From contig JBLHKS010000133.1 in the NCBI GenBank assembly GCA_047620505.1, forward strand, positions 1 through 19,848: a stretch of 19,848 nt of DNA, given 5' to 3'. The stretch is from JBLHKS01 sp047620505. Its GTDB lineage: Bacteria > Verrucomicrobiota > Verrucomicrobiia > Verrucomicrobiales > DEV007. The first letter of the stretch is position 1. The number at the start of each line of letters is the position of its first letter. Positions 7,100-14,368 of the stretch are shown one piece after another. Below the pieces are notes generated by a model, which worked only from the letters and a program-made list of their open reading frames with translations, searched no databases and had not been told where the DNA came from. Position numbers and translations under genes: made by a program.

Positions 7100-9847
7100 A
7101 TGTCGGACCAGAATAAGGCTTACCAACCCGGAGAAATCGAATCGAAATGGCGTCAGCGTTGGCTGGACGCAGATTGCTTTCGGGGCGACGAAAACTCGGA
7201 CGCGGAGGCGTTTTCGATCGTCATTCCGCCGCCGAACGTAACCGGGATTCTCCACCTTGGCCACGTGCTGAACAACACGATTCAGGACATCCTCGCCCGC
7301 CGTGCGCGGCAGCAGGGCAAGGCCGTTCTCTGGCTGCCGGGGACCGATCACGCGGGGATCGCGACGCAGTCGAAGGTCGAGCAGAAACTCCGCAAGGAGC
7401 AGGGCAAGACGCGCCGCGATCTGGGGCGCGAGAAGTTCCTCGAGATGGTCTGGGACTGGAAAGAGGAGCACGGCGGGATCATCATCGAGCAGCTCAAACG
7501 GCTCGGCTGTTCCTGCGATTGGGACCGCGAGCGCTTCACGATGGACGAGGAGTATTCGAAGTGGATCTCGAAGGTCTTCGTCGATCTCTTCAACGAAGGG
7601 CTGATTTATCGTGGCAAACGGATGGTCAACTGGTGCCCGAAATCGCTGACGGCGCTCAGCGATGAGGAGGTCATCATGAAGCCGCAGAAGAGCAAGCTCT
7701 ACTACATGCGCTACAAAGTCGTGGGCTCGGAGAAGTGGCTCGAAATCGCAACGACGCGCCCGGAAACGCTGATGGGCGACACGGCGGTGGCGGTGCATCC
7801 GAAAGATCCGCGCTACATAGATCTAATCGGGAAGAACGTCTGGCGGCCTTTCCCGAAAGCTGAGATTCCGATCGTGGCGAGCGATCACATCGACATGGAA
7901 TTCGGCACGGGCGTGCTCAAAGTGACGCCAGCGCATGACAAAGTGGACTGGGATATCGGCGTGCAAAACGGGCTCGATGTTATCGATGTTTTCAACCCGG
8001 ATGGCACGATGAACGCGGTCGCAGGCGAAGAGTTTGAGGGGATGGATCGGTTCGATGCGCGCCGAGCAGCTGCTAAGAAACTCGAGGAGATGGGCCAGCT
8101 GATTCGCGCTGAAGAATACGACAACAACGTCGGTTTCAGCGAGCGCGCCGACGTGCCGATCGAGCCGCGGATTTCGATGCAGTGGTTCTTGAAATATCCT
8201 TGCGTCAAGGAGGCGACGGACGCCGTCGCGAACGACGAAATCACCTTCCGGCCGGAGCGCTGGAAGAAGACCTACCTTCATTGGATGGAAAACATTCAGG
8301 ACTGGTGCATCAGCCGTCAGCTGTGGTGGGGGCATCAAATTCCGGTCTGGTATCGCAAGGAAAAAGCCGACGAATTGCAGGCTGCGGAGTCGCTCGACAA
8401 AGCGGTTGTCGAGAGCGGCGATTTGTATTGCGGGATCGAGCCGCCGGACGACTCGGAAGACTGGGTTCGCGATGACGACGTGCTCGACACCTGGTTCAGC
8501 AGTTGGCTCTGGCCGTTCGCGACGATGCGTGATTCTGGCGAGGAATCCTCAGCGACGTTGGCGAAGTTTTACCCGACTTGCGACCTCGTTACGGGCCCTG
8601 ACATTCTCTTTTTCTGGGTGGCGCGGATGATCATGGCTGGTTACCGCTTTGAAGGCGAGTTACCGTTCAAGAATGTGTTTTTCACGACACTGATTCGCGA
8701 TCGCTTCGGCCGCAAACTAGCCAAGCAGCTCGGAAACTCGCCTGACCCGCTCGACATCATCGACACGCTCGGTGCCGACGCGTTGCGGATGGCTCTGATG
8801 CGGATCGCGCCGCTCGGATCGGACGTCCGGTTCTTCGAAGACCGCGAAGGATTCAAGGGCGGCGAGGATCGGAAAGCGGAGAAGAATTTCGACGCTTGCC
8901 CATCCGGTGGCGGCCAGTACCCGCAGGTTGAAGAAGGGCGAAACTTCGGCAACAAAGTCTGGCAGGCGACGAGTTATCGATTGATGCAGGGAGACGCCGA
9001 AGCTGAGCCGAGCGCGCCGTCGATCTTCGATATCGACATCCTGACCAAGCTCGAGTCCGCAGAAAACAAGCTCGAAGCGGCTTACGCGAATTACAAATTC
9101 AGTGAGATCGGCGAAACGCTCTACAACTTCTTCTGGAGCGAGTATTGCGATTTGTATCTCGAATCGGTGAAGGGCGATTTGCGAAACGGAGCCCCGGATC
9201 GCAAGGCGCGGATCCTCGCGACGATGGACACCGTCCTGGGCAGATTTTATCAGCAGCTGCACCCGTTCATGCCTCACATGACCGAGGAACTCTGGGAAAA
9301 ACTCGGTTTCGGGGGCGAAGGCGAATTCTTGATGCTGACGAAACTGCCTGCCGAATCGCCGCTCGCTGGACTGGACGCTGGCGATGGAGCCAAACGCGCT
9401 GCAGCTGTTTATCAGGCCGCCAACCGCGCTCGAAACTTGAAGGCCGAATACAATTTGCAGAGCAACAAAAAGGTCCGATTCATCGTCGAGCCTGCCGGAG
9501 ATTGGGTCGGCGAAGCCACCGAAGTTTTCGCGCTTTTGGCGAATTCCGCAGGTGCCGAGATCGACTTGGCTTACAAACCCGCGAAAGGCGAACCATCGGC
9601 CTTGACGGACATCGGCAAAATATTCATGCCGCTCGAAGGTCTGATTGACGTCGATGCTGAGAAGAAACGTCTCGGCGGCGAGTTGGAGAAGATCGAGAAG
9701 GAGATTGTGAAGTGCGAGAGCAAGCTTTCGAACGAAAAATTCGTCTCGAATGCGAAGCCGGAAGTGGTCCAGACTGAGCGCGACCGCTTAGCCGATTGGA
9801 CGACCCGCAAGGAGCAGCTGCTGGAGATGATCGCGGGGTTGGGTTAG
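7100..9847 (+). CDS. valS: Valyl-tRNA synthetase
   Basis: 915 aa, normal length for the family. It charges tRNA-Val in the cytoplasm. Domains in order: class I Rossmann core with PPPNVTG and HIGH-type HLGH (52-55); CP1 editing domain with TTRPETLMGDTAV (from 218) for hydrolysing mischarged Thr-tRNA; SRQLWWGHQIPVW; DTWFSSWLWP; the KMSKS loop; anticodon-binding domain; and a C-terminal coiled coil (about 840-915) as in other ValRS proteins. Two oddities: the KMSKS loop reads KLAKQ (539-543), keeping both lysines but losing Met and the first Ser. About 28 extra residues (582-609) separate DVRF from VEEGRNFGNK, where relatives have about four. The frame is otherwise intact. It carries palindrome copies at 8065 and 9813. 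Confidence 0.97.
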   Translation: MSDQNKAYQPGEIESKWRQRWLDADCFRGDENSDAEAFSIVIPPPNVTGILHLGHVLNNTIQDILARRARQQGKAVLWLPGTDHAGIATQSKVEQKLRKEQGKTRRDLGREKFLEMVWDWKEEHGGIIIEQLKRLGCSCDWDRERFTMDEEYSKWISKVFVDLFNEGLIYRGKRMVNWCPKSLTALSDEEVIMKPQKSKLYYMRYKVVGSEKWLEIATTRPETLMGDTAVAVHPKDPRYIDLIGKNVWRPFPKAEIPIVASDHIDMEFGTGVLKVTPAHDKVDWDIGVQNGLDVIDVFNPDGTMNAVAGEEFEGMDRFDARRAAAKKLEEMGQLIRAEEYDNNVGFSERADVPIEPRISMQWFLKYPCVKEATDAVANDEITFRPERWKKTYLHWMENIQDWCISRQLWWGHQIPVWYRKEKADELQAAESLDKAVVESGDLYCGIEPPDDSEDWVRDDDVLDTWFSSWLWPFATMRDSGEESSATLAKFYPTCDLVTGPDILFFWVARMIMAGYRFEGELPFKNVFFTTLIRDRFGRKLAKQLGNSPDPLDIIDTLGADALRMALMRIAPLGSDVRFFEDREGFKGGEDRKAEKNFDACPSGGGQYPQVEEGRNFGNKVWQATSYRLMQGDAEAEPSAPSIFDIDILTKLESAENKLEAAYANYKFSEIGETLYNFFWSEYCDLYLESVKGDLRNGAPDRKARILATMDTVLGRFYQQLHPFMPHMTEELWEKLGFGGEGEFLMLTKLPAESPLAGLDAGDGAKRAAAVYQAANRARNLKAEYNLQSNKKVRFIVEPAGDWVGEATEVFALLANSAGAEIDLAYKPAKGEPSALTDIGKIFMPLEGLIDVDAEKKRLGGELEKIEKEIVKCESKLSNEKFVSNAKPEVVQTERDRLADWTTRKEQLLEMIAGLG
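8065..8074. repeat. AGCAGCTGCT palindrome, copy 2 (in valS)
   Basis: Read in the Ala-Ala-Ala frame within valS (R-A-A-A-K). Confidence 0.85.
9813..9822. repeat. AGCAGCTGCT palindrome, copy 3 (in valS coiled coil)
   Basis: Read in the Gln-Leu-Leu frame near the valS C-terminus (K-E-Q-L-L-E), so the same gene uses the element in two different reading frames. Confidence 0.85.
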
Positions 9848-9920
9848 GCCGCCCTTCGCTGGAATACAGTTTCGGGCCGCGGCGATCAAAGGCTTCTCGA
9901 CGAACACTCCAGTGCTCTCC

Positions 9921-11135
9921 TCATTCCTTTGGCTTGTTGAAGATCGCGTCGTCCACCTCAATTCCGTGCTCGACCTTCGTGAAATTGGCGTTCATGACAA
10001 CAGGTCCGCCTGCAATGGCGACGGTGGTTTTGCCCGGATAGAAGACTCCGCCGCTCTCCTGGTAACTGCTCATCTCGATTGTGGCGTCGGTCCTTTTTAC
10101 GATGCTCAGATGATGGGTCCAAGCATGGAAAAAGAGCGTCTCGCTGCTCCCATCCTCGCGAACCGCCTCGAGGACGTCGTAGGTGGTTCCCTTCAGGGTC
10201 TCTCGCCCCTTGGAGGTCAGCGTTTTGAAGTCCGCTTTGAGATCCAGATTCCTGTGAAACTGGTAATCTCGCGCTTTCTCAGCGCGTTCGTCGCCCTCCA
10301 ATTCAACCGTCCCTTCGACCGGGATGCTCCTCCAGACCACCTTGCCGTCGTGGCCCTCGAGAACTTCGATTTTGGTATCGCTGATGGGTTCCTTACCCTC
10401 GAACTTGGTTAATCCCAGATCGGGCGCCTTCTGGATCACGGTGAGCTTGGCGGGCTCCTCCATGCCAAACATCGTGATCGTGCCCTCAATTCGGCGGGTC
10501 GTGACCTTCTTGTTGGCTTCGAGACCGCCGATCGCCTCGTGATAGCTCGCCAGCAGCTGCTCGACGCTGGGTGCCTCTCCCAGTGCCTTGCGCCGGGCTT
10601 GCATCGAGCTGACTTCGAACAACAGCTCCCCGTCGGGATTCTTGAAGACTATCTTCGTGCTGATGGTATCCGCATCGATGAAGCGATTGGAACCCTCAAA
10701 CGTCGGGCCGCCGCCCTTGTACGCCCCCTTAAAGGACATCGCCCTGGTTTTCTCATCCCAGGTCCCCGCGAACTCGCTATTCCCAAGGACACTAGTGCCG
10801 ACGCCTGGGTAGTTTTTCTTCTCCGGATCGTAGGTTTGTTCCCCCTGCACTCCCGGATCGTCCGGACCGGAACTCGGGTCTTCGCGGTGGAGCGTCGTTC
10901 CGTTCGTCGACCATTTCCGGAGAGCGACTGACTGGGTAGGGATCTTCTCCCCTCCGGCCGGGGTGTAGGATCCGATGATGTCCCACGTCCCGACAAAGCG
11001 GTCGAGAACTTGGAGTTCGGGACTCTTTGGATTCTCGACCGGAGGCGCGGGGTCGGGGGATGAAGGTGTGGAGGATGTGGGGTCGTCACAGGAGGTGGCG
11101 AAGATCGCGACACAGGCGGCAAGTTGTATTTTCAT
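9921..11135 (-). CDS. Lipoprotein with DUF1579-like and LolA-like domains
   Basis: 404 aa from the ATG at 11135. A further in-frame start lies 18 codons upstream, but the ATG at 11135 puts a lipoprotein signal at the N-terminus (MKIQ, hydrophobic core, lipobox ATSC with Cys16), and a GGAGA lies 11 bases ahead of it. A Pro/Ser-rich linker (about 17-35) precedes residues about 38-195, which resemble DUF1579: LDRFVGTWDI, a GEQTYDPEKKNY strand and a FAGTWDEKTR strand. Residues about 205-404 look like a LolA-type lipoprotein-carrier fold (YHEAIGGLEA, then long beta strands). It probably acts at the periplasmic face of a membrane, but no function is established for the pair of domains. It converges on valS with 73 bp between, in which I see no clear terminator. 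Confidence 0.8.
   Translation of the reverse strand: MKIQLAACVAIFATSCDDPTSSTPSSPDPAPPVENPKSPELQVLDRFVGTWDIIGSYTPAGGEKIPTQSVALRKWSTNGTTLHREDPSSGPDDPGVQGEQTYDPEKKNYPGVGTSVLGNSEFAGTWDEKTRAMSFKGAYKGGGPTFEGSNRFIDADTISTKIVFKNPDGELLFEVSSMQARRKALGEAPSVEQLLASYHEAIGGLEANKKVTTRRIEGTITMFGMEEPAKLTVIQKAPDLGLTKFEGKEPISDTKIEVLEGHDGKVVWRSIPVEGTVELEGDERAEKARDYQFHRNLDLKADFKTLTSKGRETLKGTTYDVLEAVREDGSSETLFFHAWTHHLSIVKRTDATIEMSSYQESGGVFYPGKTTVAIAGGPVVMNANFTKVEHGIEVDDAIFNKPKE
10552..10561. repeat. AGCAGCTGCT palindrome, copy 4 (in the lipoprotein gene)
   Basis: Minus-strand gene, Gln-Leu-Leu frame (V-E-Q-L-L-A), at the start of the LolA-like domain. Confidence 0.85.
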
Positions 11136-11370
11136 TGGTTTTTTGGTCTCCGGATTTTGTTTGAAACAGGGCGGTGGTTTCTCCATCAACCTGCGAATTT
11201 AGATTGCTTCGATGAAGGGCTCTCACGGTGCGATTACAGATTGAAGCTCATCCTGTAGTCGGCCATGCGGATCATCGCGACTTGAGAAATATCTCCGCCC
11301 TGGCTGGCTTCCCCTGATACCCTACGGTGTCCACCCTGGGGTCAATCGATCTTCGAGGAAGCCTAACGGA
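11136..11370. other. Non-coding stretch upstream of the lipoprotein gene
   Basis: 235 bp between the lipoprotein start and the stop of the gene remnant. It must contain the lipoprotein promoter, but I see no convincing -10/-35 pair. A small imperfect hairpin (GGTG-TC-CACC) lies near 11326-11335. No gene is supported. Confidence 0.4.
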
Positions 11371-11568
11371 TCACCTCTTGCCAGATCGGGAGCGTGCTTC
11401 GATCCGCCGAGAAACATTCTGCACCACGACTTTGCGGAATCCCTCATTGGAGATGGAATTGGCCCATTTCAGAGCTTCGTCCGGGTCGCGGTTGACAAGA
11501 CCGTGAGCCAATCCATTGACCGCAAAATCCTTGTCCCGGCCTTGTGGAATGGCTTTTAACCGATTCTC
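11371..11568 (-). pseudogene. 3' remnant of a WA-repeat-like protein gene
   Basis: On the minus strand, a frame ending at TGA 11371-11373 reads IPQGRDKDFAVNGL, then RDPDEALKWANSIS, then RKVVVQNVSRR before a basic tail. This matches the style of verrucomicrobial proteins built from repeats of about 30-40 residues (Pro-x-Gly-x-x-Arg-Asp, then Asp-Pro-x-x-Ala-x-x-Trp-Ala). Only about 60 residues remain. Rightward the frame enters the antisense of the M56 peptidase gene and loses that character, and no start codon with a plausible N-terminus is present. I read it as the C-terminal stump of a deleted gene. The right boundary is approximate (between about 11550 and 11590). Confidence 0.55.
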
Positions 11569-11625
11569 GGCGTCGGCCTTGGCTCGGTCCTGATTTGGAT
11601 CTGGATCGGCGGAGTCGCAATCGGT

Positions 11626-13068
11626 TTGACCCCCTTGGCCGGCTCCTGGATTCGAGTTCGAAACCTGGCGCGAGATGCGGTTCGTCGGCGCTTCAGCAGC
11701 GTCGCTGTTTTCGAGTCGCCCCGAGTCAGCACGCCGTTCACGTTTGGCGTTTTGCGGCCGAGAATTCTGGTTCCGTCAGGGTTTGCCGATTGGTCGAGAG
11801 CCGATCGAGAAATGGCGCTGCGGCACGAACTTGCCCACGTCCGCAAGCGTGATGGAGCCTGGCAGCTGCTGGGTGCGATCGTCGCGATTCTGCACTGGCC
11901 GAACCCGTTGGTTTGGCTCGGTCTGAGGCAACTGGGCAGGGAGCGGGAAATTTGCGCCGACGCGGAGGTGGTTCGGTCAGGGATTTCGCCAAGCGCGTAT
12001 TCGAACTTGCTCGTGCGCCTTGCGAGCTCGAGTCCGATACCGGCGGCGGCGCTGCCGATGGCTCGAGAGTCGACGGTGCCGATGCGCGTGGATCGGATTT
12101 TGCGCGGCGATTCCGGCAAGGTCGCGCTAGGGCCGCTGCTGTGGCTGACGATCGGGTTACTCGCAGGGATCGGCTTGACTCTCGGCGTCACCGCGTTGGC
12201 AAAACCAAAGGAGCCTGAGCAGATCAAAATCACGACGCGTTTCGTGGAGGTTGCGCCGGACGCCGACGCTGCCGCTGAACTCTTCACGAAAGTCTTTCTT
12301 GTTCCGCCTGGTTTCCTCGCTTCAAAGGGTGCCGATCCGTTTGCAGAATTGGATGGCGGCGGAGCAACCCCACTGACGCCGAGGAAGACGCCGCGTGAGG
12401 TTCTGGAAGAAGCCGGAATTTCGTTTCCAGATCGAAGCTCCGCGATTTTCAATCCGTCCATCAGTCAGCTCGTCGTTCGGAACACCCGGGCGAATCTCGA
12501 TCTTGTGGAAGCCTACGTCGATAGTTTGAGCGTCGTACAGAAGCAGGTTTACATCACAACCAAAGTATTCTCTGGCCCTCCTCTCTCAGAGCTCGAATTC
12601 GAAGAGACTCCGTACAGCCGGGTCTTCGCAACAGGCAGCACGTTCACTCCAAACAACTCTACCGAGGCAGAAGCTAACCAAAGCATTGGCGGAGTTTTGT
12701 CCGATCCACAGATTCAGGCGATCTCTCGCGCCATCGAAAAATCCGGAAAACACAAGGTACTGGCGATGCCAAGTATTATGGCCAAAAGTGGTCAGCGCGC
12801 GAAGATCGAGATCAATCCAGGGCCAATCGTCGACCTTACGCCGACAATCGGAGCAGATGGATATACAATCGATTTGATTCTTCACCAAACCACCAGCCGC
12901 GAAGTTATCACAGTTCCGGCTTCTCTTACGATCTGGGATGGGCAGACGGTTCTTTGGACCGAATCGTTGCCCGATGGACAGACTAGGTTGCTTTTCGTGA
13001 CTGCTCGGCTGGTCGACCCGGCGGGACTTCCGGTCGATCCGCCGCCGGTCGAAGACCCTTTCGCCTAA
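11626..13068 (+). CDS. N-terminally truncated BlaR1-type M56 metallopeptidase with secretin-like C-terminus
   Basis: 480 aa from the TTG at 11626. The frame is open from 11560, just after a TAA, and those 22 codons look like the end of a membrane helix (SVLIWIWIGGVAIGL). Zinc motif HELAHVRKRD (67-76) and the later EREICADAEVV helix match peptidase family M56. A membrane helix follows at about 168-192. Residues about 200-475 are extracytoplasmic: an ITTRFVEV strand, then LSDPQIQAISRAIEKSG and VLAMPSIMAKSGQRAKIEI, typical of a secretin/type II secretion-like domain. Known M56 sensors have several N-terminal helices and a cognate BlaI repressor gene upstream; both are missing here. It is therefore probably non-functional or a truncated remnant, although the active site is intact. 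The first ATG is at 11812. Its stop overlaps the rpe stop. Confidence 0.7.
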   Translation: MTPLAGSWIRVRNLARDAVRRRFSSVAVFESPRVSTPFTFGVLRPRILVPSGFADWSRADREMALRHELAHVRKRDGAWQLLGAIVAILHWPNPLVWLGLRQLGREREICADAEVVRSGISPSAYSNLLVRLASSSPIPAAALPMARESTVPMRVDRILRGDSGKVALGPLLWLTIGLLAGIGLTLGVTALAKPKEPEQIKITTRFVEVAPDADAAAELFTKVFLVPPGFLASKGADPFAELDGGGATPLTPRKTPREVLEEAGISFPDRSSAIFNPSISQLVVRNTRANLDLVEAYVDSLSVVQKQVYITTKVFSGPPLSELEFEETPYSRVFATGSTFTPNNSTEAEANQSIGGVLSDPQIQAISRAIEKSGKHKVLAMPSIMAKSGQRAKIEINPGPIVDLTPTIGADGYTIDLILHQTTSREVITVPASLTIWDGQTVLWTESLPDGQTRLLFVTARLVDPAGLPVDPPPVEDPFA

Positions 13069-13733
13069 CGCAATTTCCGCTGCTCCGCGATCGCTGCTTT
13101 CATATCCTTGGCCCTGAAAAGAGAGGTGCCAGCGACCATGATATTCGCTCCGTGTGAGGCTGCGATGTGGACGGTCTCTGCGTCGATCCCGCCGTCGACT
13201 TCGATGTGGAAACCGAGGTTCCGCGTGGTCCTGGCCTCACGAGCAGCTGCTACTTTCGGCATCGTCAAATCTTCGAGAAATGGCTGACCTCCGAATCCCG
13301 GTCTGACCGTCATGATCAGCAGAACGTCGATCTGATGCAGAAACGGCAGAACGCGTTCGAAATCGGTGTCCGGGCTCATGGCGAGCCCGCAGGTCAGACC
13401 TTCGAGCCGGATCCTATCGAGCGTGTCGCTGACATCGTGGCTCGCCTCGACGTGGACCGTGATGTTGTCCGCACCCGCCTCGACGAAACGCGGCAAATAA
13501 TGGTCTGGCCGCTCGATCATGAGGTGAACATCGAGGGGCAACTCCGTGTGAGGCCTAACGGCTTTCACCAGCTGAGGGCCGAACGAAATGTTGTCGACGA
13601 AATGCCCGTCCATCACGTCCAGATGCAACCAATCGGCCCCAGCGGCCTCGGCGCGTTTGACCTCGGACGCCAGCTGGCTCCAATCGGAGGCAAGAACGCT
13701 CGGTGCGATGATTCGGCGGTTGAAATCGCTCAT
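13065..13733 (-). CDS. rpe: Ribulose-phosphate 3-epimerase
   Basis: 222 aa, the standard length, from the ATG at 13733. A longer frame exists upstream, but family members start just before APSVLASD. This TIM-barrel enzyme interconverts ribulose 5-phosphate and xylulose 5-phosphate in the pentose phosphate and Calvin pathways. Active-site features visible: APSVLASD (S12), HLDVMDGHFV (H37, D39), DVHLMI (H70), MTVRPGFGGQ (from 141) and EVDGGI (catalytic D180). The gene ends on a TAG that overlaps the TAA of the converging M56 gene, and starts 40 bp from the divergent tadA. No good Shine-Dalgarno site is seen. Confidence 0.97.
   Translation of the reverse strand: MSDFNRRIIAPSVLASDWSQLASEVKRAEAAGADWLHLDVMDGHFVDNISFGPQLVKAVRPHTELPLDVHLMIERPDHYLPRFVEAGADNITVHVEASHDVSDTLDRIRLEGLTCGLAMSPDTDFERVLPFLHQIDVLLIMTVRPGFGGQPFLEDLTMPKVAAAREARTTRNLGFHIEVDGGIDAETVHIAASHGANIMVAGTSLFRAKDMKAAIAEQRKLR
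13242..13251. repeat. AGCAGCTGCT palindrome, copy 5 (in rpe)
   Basis: Minus-strand gene, Ala-Ala-Ala frame (V-A-A-A-R). Confidence 0.85.
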
Positions 13734-13773
13734 TAGCGTGATTATCTGCGCGCCCTTGCGAGGCGCAACCGGC

Positions 13774-14289
13774 ATGTCTGAAGAAATCGAACTCGACCAC
13801 CCAATCATCGACCTGAAAAGTGACGAACACTTCATGGGCGAAGCGCTGAGGCAGGCCAAAAAGGCTTGGGAAGCGACCGAGGTGCCTGTGGGTTGTGTGA
13901 TTGTCAGGAAAGGCCAGATCATCGCTCGTGGTTTTAATCAGGTCGAGATGCTGAAGGACGCGACGGCCCATGCCGAGATGCTGGCGCTGACTTCAGCCGA
14001 GTCCGAAGTCGGCGATTGGCGGCTCAACGAGTGCGATCTGTTCGTGACCAAAGAGCCTTGCGCGATGTGCGCCGGAGCGATCGTGCATTGCCGAGTTCGG
14101 CGAGTCGTTTTCGGCTGCCTTTCGCCAAAGGACGGTGCGGCCGGGAGTTTGCTGAATTTGATCCAGTTTCCGGCGCTGAATCATCAAAGTGAGCTCGTTA
14201 GCGGTGTCCGTGAAGAGGAATGCGCGGGAATTCTGAAAGCGTTTTTCAGGGAAGCTCGCGAGGCTCGTCAGCTGAGCAGCGACGAGTAG
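13774..14289 (+). CDS. tadA: tRNA-specific adenosine deaminase
   Basis: 171 aa from the ATG at 13774, with GAGG about ten bases ahead. The zinc deaminase motifs are HAE (H66, E68) and PCAMC (C96, C99), and VPVGCVIV and GAIVHCRVRRVVFG are typical of TadA. It converts adenosine-34 to inosine in tRNA-Arg(ACG), which permits decoding of CGU/CGC/CGA. It has an N-terminal extension of about 15 residues (EEIELDHPIID) before the deaminase core. Divergent from rpe, with only 40 bp between starts. A guanine/cytosine deaminase is the main alternative, but PCAMCAGAI with this length favours TadA. Confidence 0.93.
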   Translation: MSEEIELDHPIIDLKSDEHFMGEALRQAKKAWEATEVPVGCVIVRKGQIIARGFNQVEMLKDATAHAEMLALTSAESEVGDWRLNECDLFVTKEPCAMCAGAIVHCRVRRVVFGCLSPKDGAAGSLLNLIQFPALNHQSELVSGVREEECAGILKAFFREAREARQLSSDE

Positions 14290-14351
14290 GCCAGGCGCAA
14301 GCACCGGCGCTCGTTGCAGAATACCGCAACACCGCGTGATTTCCGTGCGTG

Positions 14352-14358
14352 AAAGGAG
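14352..14358 (+). promoter_or_regulatory. Shine-Dalgarno site AAAGGAG of the DUF1501 gene
   Basis: A strong purine stretch ten bases before ATG 14369. It decides between that start and an upstream GTG-type start at 14336, which lies before the site and lacks one of its own. Confidence 0.65.
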
Positions 14359-14368
14359 AAACCTCGAT

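Noticed and set aside
9848..9920. Possible terminator between valS and the lipoprotein gene
   Set aside because: GC-rich patches (GCCGCCC and GGGCCGCGGC) do not pair cleanly and no T-run follows.
11556..12461. Long minus-strand open frame (301 codons) opposite the M56 gene
   Set aside because: Low-complexity Ser/Arg/Pro-rich translation without any family motif, antisense to a frame with clear HELAH and secretin-like features; typical shadow in G+C-rich DNA.
13167..13736. Plus-strand open frame opposite rpe, starting in rpe sequence
   Set aside because: Rpe carries all catalytic motifs on the minus strand; the opposite frame has none and no start signal.
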